Shown: piece by piece, positions 1 to 5,230 of the stretch
Layout: each line of letters starts with the position of its first letter
Numbering within the stretch: the first letter of the stretch is position 1
Assembly (NCBI GenBank): GCA_026990095.1
Contig: JALSIL010000018.1
Location: 1-6,772, forward strand
DNA length: 6,772 nucleotides
Reading direction: 5' to 3'
Source of the DNA: Lysobacterales bacterium
Lineage (GTDB): Bacteria > Pseudomonadota > Gammaproteobacteria > Xanthomonadales > Marinicellaceae
The notes under the pieces: model-generated
Database searches by the model: none
Seen by the model: only the letters and a program-made list of their open reading frames with translations
Told to the model about the DNA's origin: nothing
Translations under genes and position numbers: made by a program

Positions 1-431
1 TTATTCCTGATAGACACGTAAAAAATGACAAGGTTGAACGTGTTATTTTATGTGCGGGCAAAGTGTATTATGACCTAATCAATGAATTACAAGCCAATCC
101 CAATGAAAAGGTCGCTGTTTTACGTGTAGAACAACTCTATCCATTTCCACGTAAACTTTTAATTAATTACATAGACAATTATAAGAATTGCAATGTCTTC
201 ATCTGGTGCCAAGAAGAACCCATCAATCAAGGTGCATGGTTCCAAATTCGCCACCATTTAAAATATTGCATAAAAAATCACAAGCATGGTAATAAGTTCT
301 TACATTATGCTGGACGGGCACATTCGCCCTCTCCTGCTGTGGGTTCATCAAAAGCGCATGCCAAACAACAAACACAATTAGTTCACGAAGCCATTAATGG
401 GCAACGTGGTTCCAACATCGATGCGGAGTAA
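1..431 (+). CDS. sucA: 2-oxoglutarate dehydrogenase E1 component, C-terminal end (5' truncated)
   Basis: This is the last 142 residues of the thiamine-diphosphate-dependent E1o subunit, which decarboxylates 2-oxoglutarate and passes the succinyl group to the lipoyl arm of SucB in the cytoplasmic TCA-cycle complex. The frame is open to the left edge (first full codon at 3), so the gene starts outside the window; a GTG at 63 is internal, not a start. Family signatures of the C-terminal domain are visible: RVEQLYPFP, then WCQEEPINQGAW, then YAGRAHSPSPAVG followed by a KQQTQLVHEAI tail, closely matching the end of E. coli SucA. The catalytic and ThDP-binding regions are not in the window. The stop (429-431) lies 3 nt before sucB, so the two are translated from one transcript. 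Identification is firm; only the missing part limits the entry. Confidence 0.96.
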   Translation, partial: IPDRHVKNDKVERVILCAGKVYYDLINELQANPNEKVAVLRVEQLYPFPRKLLINYIDNYKNCNVFIWCQEEPINQGAWFQIRHHLKYCIKNHKHGNKFLHYAGRAHSPSPAVGSSKAHAKQQTQLVHEAINGQRGSNIDAE

Positions 432-434
432 AAA

Positions 435-1604
435 ATGAGTATTGAAATTAAAGTTCCTGTTCTTCCTGAGTCAGTAGCTGATGCAACCGTTGCCTCCTGG
501 CACAAACAACCTGGTGATTTTGTTGCCAGAGACGAAAATATTGTCGATTTAGAGACCGATAAAGTGGTTTTAGAGGTCCCTGCACCTGCCGATGGTTATT
601 TAAAAGAAATAATCAAAGGTGAAGGAGAAACCGTATCATCTAATCAAGTATTGGCAAAGTTTGAAGAAGGTGAAGCACCGGCAGAAGCTGCACAGGAAAG
701 AACTACACCAGTTGCAGCCACTCCTGCTTCTGCACCAACTCCAACAGCAGTTGCTCCAACCCCTCAAACCAACACAAATACACCAGGTGCATCACCTGCT
801 GCTCGTAAAATAATGAGTGAAAACGGTCTAGATGCATCACAAGTCACTGGCACTGGTCGCGGTGGAAGAATCACAAAACCCAATGCAGTAGATGTTGCCA
901 ACACGCCAGCAACAGAACGTGTGCCAATGAGTCGTTTACGTCAAATGGTTGCTAACCGAATGATTGAAGCACAATCCACAGCAGCGATGTTGACTTCCTT
1001 TAATGAAGTTGATTTGCAAGCCGTTATGGATATTCGTAAGAAATACAAAGAAGAATTTATTGCCAAACACGGTGTCAAACTTGGCTTAATGTCGTTCTTT
1101 GTCAAGGCAGCGACCGAGGCATTAAAAAAATTCCCAATCATCAATGCCGCAACCGAAGGCACAGACATTATTTATAACAAAAATCACCATATCGGCATTG
1201 CTGTTGCCTCACCACGTGGTTTGGTTGTGCCAGTACTTAAATACACAGACACCATGGGCTTAGCCGATATTGATAGACAAATCATGGACTATGCCATTGC
1301 CGCACGCGATGGAAAATTAGGCATGGATGATTTGCAAGGCGGAACATTTACCATTACCAATGGTGGAACTTTTGGTTCATTAATGTCAACACCAATACTC
1401 AATGCACCACAAAGTGCTATTTTAGGCATGCACACAATCAAACAACGTCCTGTTGTCCTCGATGGGGAGATTGTTGCACGTCCAATGATGTATATTGCTT
1501 TGACTTACGATCACCGCATTATTGATGGAAAGGATGCCGTTTTATTCTTAGTTGCAATCAAAGACGCGTTGGAAGATCCTGCTCGTTTATTGCTTAACCT
1601 TTAG
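435..1604 (+). CDS. sucB: Dihydrolipoyllysine-residue succinyltransferase (E2o) of 2-oxoglutarate dehydrogenase
   Basis: The product (389 aa; E. coli SucB is about 405) is the core of the 2-oxoglutarate dehydrogenase complex and transfers succinyl from its lipoyl arm to CoA. Domains in order: a lipoyl domain at about 1-77 with the lipoylation site Lys43 in DLETDKVVLEVPAP; an Ala/Pro/Thr-rich flexible linker at about 78-118; a peripheral-subunit-binding domain at about 119-153 (ASPAARKIMSENGLD...GTGRGGRITK) that docks E1 and E3; and a catalytic acyltransferase domain at about 160-389. The active-site motif is DHRIIDG, with His360 and Asp364. The C-terminus (LEDPARLLLNL) matches the succinyltransferase type rather than the acetyltransferase type. 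The ATG at 435 follows GGAG at 425-428 with a 6-nt spacer, overlapping the end of sucA. The gene sits between sucA and lpd and is complete. Only one lipoyl domain is present, as is usual for E2o. Confidence 0.97.
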   Translation: MSIEIKVPVLPESVADATVASWHKQPGDFVARDENIVDLETDKVVLEVPAPADGYLKEIIKGEGETVSSNQVLAKFEEGEAPAEAAQERTTPVAATPASAPTPTAVAPTPQTNTNTPGASPAARKIMSENGLDASQVTGTGRGGRITKPNAVDVANTPATERVPMSRLRQMVANRMIEAQSTAAMLTSFNEVDLQAVMDIRKKYKEEFIAKHGVKLGLMSFFVKAATEALKKFPIINAATEGTDIIYNKNHHIGIAVASPRGLVVPVLKYTDTMGLADIDRQIMDYAIAARDGKLGMDDLQGGTFTITNGGTFGSLMSTPILNAPQSAILGMHTIKQRPVVLDGEIVARPMMYIALTYDHRIIDGKDAVLFLVAIKDALEDPARLLLNL

Positions 1605-1607
1605 GAG
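1603..1607 (+). promoter_or_regulatory. Ribosome binding site that sets the lpd start
   Basis: AGGAG overlaps the sucB stop codon (TAG at 1602-1604) and lies 7 nt before the ATG at 1615. It decides the start in favour of 1615: an in-frame TTG at 1552 would add 21 residues read out of frame over the sucB coding end, with no homology to the family. Confidence 0.85.
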
Positions 1608-1614
1608 AAATAAC

Positions 1615-3036
1615 ATGTCAGAACAATACGATGTCGTCGTTATTGGTGGAGGGCCAGGTGGCTACGTTGCTGCCATTCGAGCTGCACAATTGGGTTTAAG
1701 TACTTTATGTGTTGATAATTTTATTGGTAAAGATGGCAAACCAGCCCTTGGTGGAACCTGCTTAAATGTGGGCTGCATCCCTTCAAAAGCCTTGCTTGAT
1801 TCCTCAAAAAACTTTGCTCACATGCAACACGATTACCATAATCATGGCATAAGCTTTGAAAATGCAAAGATTGACGTAAATAAAATGATTGGTCGCAAAG
1901 ATGCCATCGTTAAACAATTTACCGGTGGTATTGCGGGATTATTTAAAGCCAATAAAGTTAAGGCTTCCCATGCAACAGCTACTTTATTAGGCAACAATCA
2001 AGTCAAGCTTACCCAAGGTGAAAAAAGCACCACAGTAACAGCTAAAAATATAATTATCGCAACAGGCTCGACTCCTTTTTCTATTCCAAATGTTACTATT
2101 GATAATGATTTAATCGTCGATAATGCAGGTGCATTGAATATCAATGAAATACCAGAAAAACTTGGCATTATTGGTGCAGGAGTCATCGGACTTGAAATGG
2201 CGAGTGTTTGGGGGCGTTTGGGTTCTCAAATAGTTATATTTGAAGCAATGGATACACTGCTTGCCGCAGCAGATAAAGACATCGCTAAAGTGGCTGGACG
2301 CGAATTTAAAAAACAAAAAATGGATATTCGCTTAAAGACATTTGTCAAAGCGGCTAACATTGTCAATGGTAAAGTCGAAGTAACTTTTGAGAAAAATGGC
2401 GAACAATCCTCAGAAATATTCGATAAACTATTGGTTGCCGTGGGTCGTAAATCGAATACTGAAAACTTACTGAGTGATAATTGCGGTGTTGAATTAACTG
2501 ATCGCGGGCAAATTAAAGTCAATGATTTATGCCAAACCACAGCAAGTAACATCTGGGCAATTGGCGATGTTGTGCGTGGCCCTATGCTAGCTCACAAAGC
2601 CAGTGAAGAAGGAATTGCCGTTGCAGAACGCATAGCTGGTCAACATGGACATATAGATTTTAATACTGTTCCTTGGGTTATCTATACTGAACCAGAAATG
2701 GCATGGGTTGGTAAAACAGAACAACAACTCAAAGATGAAGGCGTAGAATATAACGTCGGCACTTTCCCGTTTGCGGCTATAGGACGAGCTGTTGCCATGA
2801 ACCAACCACAGGGTATGGTTAAATTATTGGCTGATAAAGAAACAGATACTTTACTTGGCGCTCATATTGTTGGTGCCAACGCATCTGAATTGATTGCTGA
2901 ATGTGTAGTAACTATGGAGTTTCAAGGTTGTGCTGAGGATTTGGCACGCATTATTCATGCGCACCCAACTCTTTCTGAAGCGGTACATGAAGCGGCATTA
3001 AGTGTTGATAAACGTGCAATTCATAAAATGAATTAA
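1615..3036 (+). CDS. lpdA: Dihydrolipoamide dehydrogenase (E3)
   Basis: This 473-residue cytoplasmic flavoenzyme reoxidises the dihydrolipoyl arm of SucB and reduces NAD+; E3 may also serve pyruvate dehydrogenase or glycine cleavage, since it is often shared. Visible in order: the FAD-binding GGGPGGYVAA near residues 11-20; the redox disulfide GGTCLNVGCIPSK with Cys49 and Cys54; a second dinucleotide fold with GAGVIG at 187-192 and acidic Glu210 ending the second strand, as expected for NAD rather than NADP; the second FAD motif IGDVVRGPMLAHKASEEG from 316; and the dimer-interface catalytic pair His450 and Glu455 in HAHPTLSE. The insert FIGKDGKPALGG before the disulfide and the EAALSV...AIH ending resemble the Pseudomonas LpdG type. 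The start is ATG 1615 (MSEQYD), 10 nt after sucB, so the gene is the third cistron of the complex's operon. It is complete and looks catalytically intact. Confidence 0.96.
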   Translation: MSEQYDVVVIGGGPGGYVAAIRAAQLGLSTLCVDNFIGKDGKPALGGTCLNVGCIPSKALLDSSKNFAHMQHDYHNHGISFENAKIDVNKMIGRKDAIVKQFTGGIAGLFKANKVKASHATATLLGNNQVKLTQGEKSTTVTAKNIIIATGSTPFSIPNVTIDNDLIVDNAGALNINEIPEKLGIIGAGVIGLEMASVWGRLGSQIVIFEAMDTLLAAADKDIAKVAGREFKKQKMDIRLKTFVKAANIVNGKVEVTFEKNGEQSSEIFDKLLVAVGRKSNTENLLSDNCGVELTDRGQIKVNDLCQTTASNIWAIGDVVRGPMLAHKASEEGIAVAERIAGQHGHIDFNTVPWVIYTEPEMAWVGKTEQQLKDEGVEYNVGTFPFAAIGRAVAMNQPQGMVKLLADKETDTLLGAHIVGANASELIAECVVTMEFQGCAEDLARIIHAHPTLSEAVHEAALSVDKRAIHKMN

Positions 3037-3111
3037 AATTTCTTATTCTTTCGCAAAGTAAAAAAGGTGGCTCTATGTGAAATACGATAGTTAATCAAAT
3101 TTCAATTTAAG

Positions 3112-3139
3112 TCGAGGTTCGGACTTTAGTCTGTCTTTT
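3112..3139 (+). repeat. GGACTTTAGTCC-type element, direct copy 1
   Basis: This 28-bp unit recurs at 3178-3205 with three mismatches; the inner 22 bp (3118-3139 against 3184-3205) differ at one base only, T3132 against C3198. The core GGACTTTAGTC is itself nearly palindromic and is followed by GTCTTTT. It pairs over about 12 positions with the inverted copy at 3152-3163. It is non-coding and lies just after the lpd operon. Membership of a dispersed REP/MITE-like family is inference. Confidence 0.85.
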
Positions 3140-3150
3140 TTAAAGCAAAC

Positions 3151-3164
3151 GGGACTAAAGTCCC
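3151..3164 (-). repeat. GGACTTTAGTCC-type element, inverted copy
   Basis: GGGACTAAAGTCCC on the + strand contains the exact 12-bp reverse complement of the core of direct copy 2 (3187-3198), and of the copy 1 core except for one G.T wobble. It is also an inverted repeat in itself (GGGACT/AGTCCC around a two-base centre). It can pair with either flanking copy but not both at once. Confidence 0.85.
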
Positions 3165-3205
3165 TGCCCCAAAGAGCTCGGGATTCGGACTTTAGTCCGT
3201 CTTTT
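3152..3205 (+). terminator. Possible rho-independent terminator of the sucAB-lpd operon
   Basis: GGACTAAAGTCC (3152-3163) pairs perfectly over 12 bp with GGACTTTAGTCC (3187-3198), and the stem is followed at once by GTCTTTT. The 23-nt loop can add a short CCC/GGG inner stem (3168-3170 with 3180-3182). The position between convergent genes suits a terminator. The stem is only half G+C, the T tract is short and interrupted, and copy 1 (GTC then six T from 3135) offers a rival fold. Termination is therefore plausible but not shown. Confidence 0.4.
3178..3205 (+). repeat. GGACTTTAGTCC-type element, direct copy 2
   Basis: This is the second direct copy, 66 bp after the first. It carries the intact core GGACTTTAGTCC (3187-3198) and the same GTCTTTT tail. 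The core plus one flanking base on each side can form a small CGGAC/GTCCG hairpin with a TTTA loop (3186-3199). It ends 23 bp before the stop codon of the convergent caspase-like gene. Confidence 0.85.
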
Positions 3206-3228
3206 AATGCCAATAATATAACTTATAA

Positions 3229-5196
3229 TCAAATTTTCTTTGGTAAGAAATAATACTCACTGCCTTCATGCCCTGCGTGTTTGACTGCACTGTATTCAGG
3301 CACTTGTTCCAAACCCGCTAAGCTTGAACGCAATTTAACTTGCTGGCTCATGGCTTTATACAAACGGTACCCTTCCATAACACCATCATTTTCATTTAAG
3401 GTATCAATAAAAGCTGAGGCAAATATAGAATGTCCATTGCCACCGCTATCTAAGATTGGTTGCAAGCCACCAGAAGTCAAAACTGTTCGTGCTTTTACAC
3501 GCGAAGTAAATAAAATGTCTTCACTTTCAATATCATCAGGTAACGGCGAAATGGCAGAGCCGGAAAGAGTGCCAGAATAACACGAGTCCGCCACAACCAT
3601 TACATGCTTGGCTTTCATGTTTGCCATAAAATCACTGATGCGTTTATTTGCAATCCAGGTGGATTTATCTGTTGCAGAGGCATCAGTAGGTATCCAATAG
3701 CCTTGCTTTGTCTTCTCATCAATTAAACCATGACCTGCGTAATAAACCATTAAGTTATCAAATTTACCTAATTTTTTATTGTAATCAGTTAATGCTTTTA
3801 GTATAGCCATTTTGTCGGCATTAATTAATAATTTAACCTTATATCCATAACGTTTCTTTAAAATTTTCGCAATTTCCTTAGCATCAGATGAAGCGGTTTG
3901 CAAATTATCCAAATTATTATATTCATCATTACCAATCACCAATGCAAAATAATCCCCCAAATCATTGCGTAAACGTCGAGTAAACAACTCATCAAATTTA
4001 CGAGCTTTTACTGGTTTGAACTGTTTCCTAATTGCAACAAACTGTTCGATGTTTCGTGTGCCATCTTTTCTAATGGCAACAATACTTACAGGTGTGTCTC
4101 CATTTTTAAGTTCAACTGTGCTTTCAAAAACGCCTCCATCCGTCATGGTTTTTATGTAGTCTTGATTATTAACTTTTAGAGCAACAACGCCTTCTGGAGG
4201 GGTTACACTTGCCATAAACTTAAATTTAACTGCATCTGCAGGCATTGCCATTGTGTTAATACCACGTGTTAAAAATACATCTGGATTTAGAATACTAATG
4301 CCCGATTCTTTGGTGTTTTGTGCCACTTCATCACGCGTTGCTTGTTCACTCACTTTAGAAACCAAAGTATTTATTACCTTATTTTGTTTAGATAACTCAT
4401 TGTTTTTATTATTTAATTCCGCCTTTAAATCAGCAATTTTTTGCAAGATTGAGTTATTGCCTTTATTGTTTTTTAGTTGTGCTTGTAAATTTTTGAGTTT
4501 TATATTTGATTGTTCAACATAACGTTTAGTTAAGTCGTAATCATTTTTTACTTCTGACAATTGTTTTCTTAGTCCAGAGACTTGTTTGAGCAACTGAATT
4601 CTTTGGTGTTCTTTTGCCCTTCTGTCTCTTAAGTTTTGTTCAGTAACAATCTCTAAATTTGAATCCGTAATCCCTGAGGCATGTCGGTAAAGGTTAATGG
4701 CTTTTGTTTTATCTTGTTCTACACCCAGACCTTGCTCGTATAAATTACCCAAATTCAACATGGCTGGCGTATAACCTTGATCCACCGCTTTTTGATACCA
4801 CATCGCAGCAGCTTTATAGTCAGGTGTTCCACCCAAACCTTTTTCATACAACTCTCCGAGATAGGATTGAGCTTTTGGGTTTCCGCCTTGAGCTTCTGGC
4901 AACCACATTTTAGCAACACTGGAAAAACTGGCTTTATCGTACGCCACGTATTCTCCACCTCTAACCGCACAATCACGTGCACTTAATCGAGCCGGTTTTC
5001 GTGGAGCCAAATAAGTATAGTTAGAGCCCAATTGTCTCACTTGAGGTGGCAACAAACAATCCACAATATACAACTGGTCAGGTGTAATTTTACCTCTAGC
5101 AAACGATTGTTCAATAGGTGCACCACTGCCAATAATTACCAGCATAAGTAAACTAATAACGGACAATTTGTTTGTGTTTATTTTCTTTTTTTTCAT
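3229..5196 (-). CDS. Exported caspase-family (C14-like) protein with Sel1 repeats and coiled coil
   Basis: The product is a 655-residue secreted protein with a caspase-type cysteine protease domain; its substrate is unknown. Layout: a Sec signal peptide at 1-33 (MKKKK, hydrophobic core 11-25, likely cut after SFA33); a Cys-containing block at about 38-90 (Cys47, Cys76, GGEYVAYD); two Sel1-like repeats at about 105-141 and 142-175 (YLGELYEKGLG, NLGNLYEQGLG); a Lys/Gln/Asn-rich coiled coil at about 185-290; a beta-rich, Ig-like-looking stretch at about 300-395; and the caspase domain at about 415-645. The domain begins YFALVIGNDEY and has His489 in YYAGHG and Cys539 in ADSCYSGTL, so the catalytic pair is intact. 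Asp537 and Asp438 (SSDAKEI) match positions that in metacaspases shape a pocket for Arg/Lys, which suggests basic P1 preference (inference). The start is ATG 5196 with a strong SD. It lies 34 nt after the autotransporter gene with no terminator between, so co-transcription is likely. There is no lipobox, so the protein is probably soluble in the periplasm or secreted. Confidence 0.9.
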   Translation of the reverse strand: MKKKKINTNKLSVISLLMLVIIGSGAPIEQSFARGKITPDQLYIVDCLLPPQVRQLGSNYTYLAPRKPARLSARDCAVRGGEYVAYDKASFSSVAKMWLPEAQGGNPKAQSYLGELYEKGLGGTPDYKAAAMWYQKAVDQGYTPAMLNLGNLYEQGLGVEQDKTKAINLYRHASGITDSNLEIVTEQNLRDRRAKEHQRIQLLKQVSGLRKQLSEVKNDYDLTKRYVEQSNIKLKNLQAQLKNNKGNNSILQKIADLKAELNNKNNELSKQNKVINTLVSKVSEQATRDEVAQNTKESGISILNPDVFLTRGINTMAMPADAVKFKFMASVTPPEGVVALKVNNQDYIKTMTDGGVFESTVELKNGDTPVSIVAIRKDGTRNIEQFVAIRKQFKPVKARKFDELFTRRLRNDLGDYFALVIGNDEYNNLDNLQTASSDAKEIAKILKKRYGYKVKLLINADKMAILKALTDYNKKLGKFDNLMVYYAGHGLIDEKTKQGYWIPTDASATDKSTWIANKRISDFMANMKAKHVMVVADSCYSGTLSGSAISPLPDDIESEDILFTSRVKARTVLTSGGLQPILDSGGNGHSIFASAFIDTLNENDGVMEGYRLYKAMSQQVKLRSSLAGLEQVPEYSAVKHAGHEGSEYYFLPKKI

Positions 5197-5202
5197 AGTG
5201 TT

Positions 5203-5208
5203 CCCCTT
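5203..5208 (-). promoter_or_regulatory. Ribosome binding site that sets the caspase-gene start
   Basis: AAGGGG (read on the - strand from 5208 to 5203) lies 6 nt before the ATG at 5196. It favours this start over an in-frame TTG at 5241, which overlaps the end of the autotransporter gene, has no SD, and would put 15 polar residues ahead of the lysine-rich n-region of the signal peptide. Confidence 0.85.
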
Positions 5209-5230
5209 GGTTAAAAGTGGGTGATTTGAC

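Noticed and set aside
63..65. GTG at 63 as the start of a small separate gene
   Set aside because: The frame continues upstream to the window edge and the protein is the C-terminal end of SucA.
1552..1614. In-frame TTG start 21 codons upstream of the lpd ATG
   Set aside because: It overlaps sucB out of frame, adds no family-like sequence, and has no Shine-Dalgarno; AGGAG 7 nt before ATG 1615 fits far better.
941..2805. Several minus-strand open frames of 60-110 codons across sucB and lpd
   Set aside because: They lie opposite firmly identified genes, have no recognisable motifs, and are low-complexity shadows of the coding strand.
3065..3078. AAGGTGG followed by ATG/GTG in the convergent gap, looking like a translation start
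   Set aside because: The ATG is followed at once by TGA, and the GTG reading frame stops after five codons.
3112..3205. CRISPR-like reading of the repeated GGACTTTAGTCC motif
   Set aside because: There are only three copies, one inverted, with unequal short gaps and no cas genes; this does not fit an array of direct repeats and equal spacers.
3281..4986. Plus-strand open frames opposite the caspase-like gene
   Set aside because: They are antisense shadows of a gene with an intact domain order and catalytic motifs; none shows a family motif of its own.
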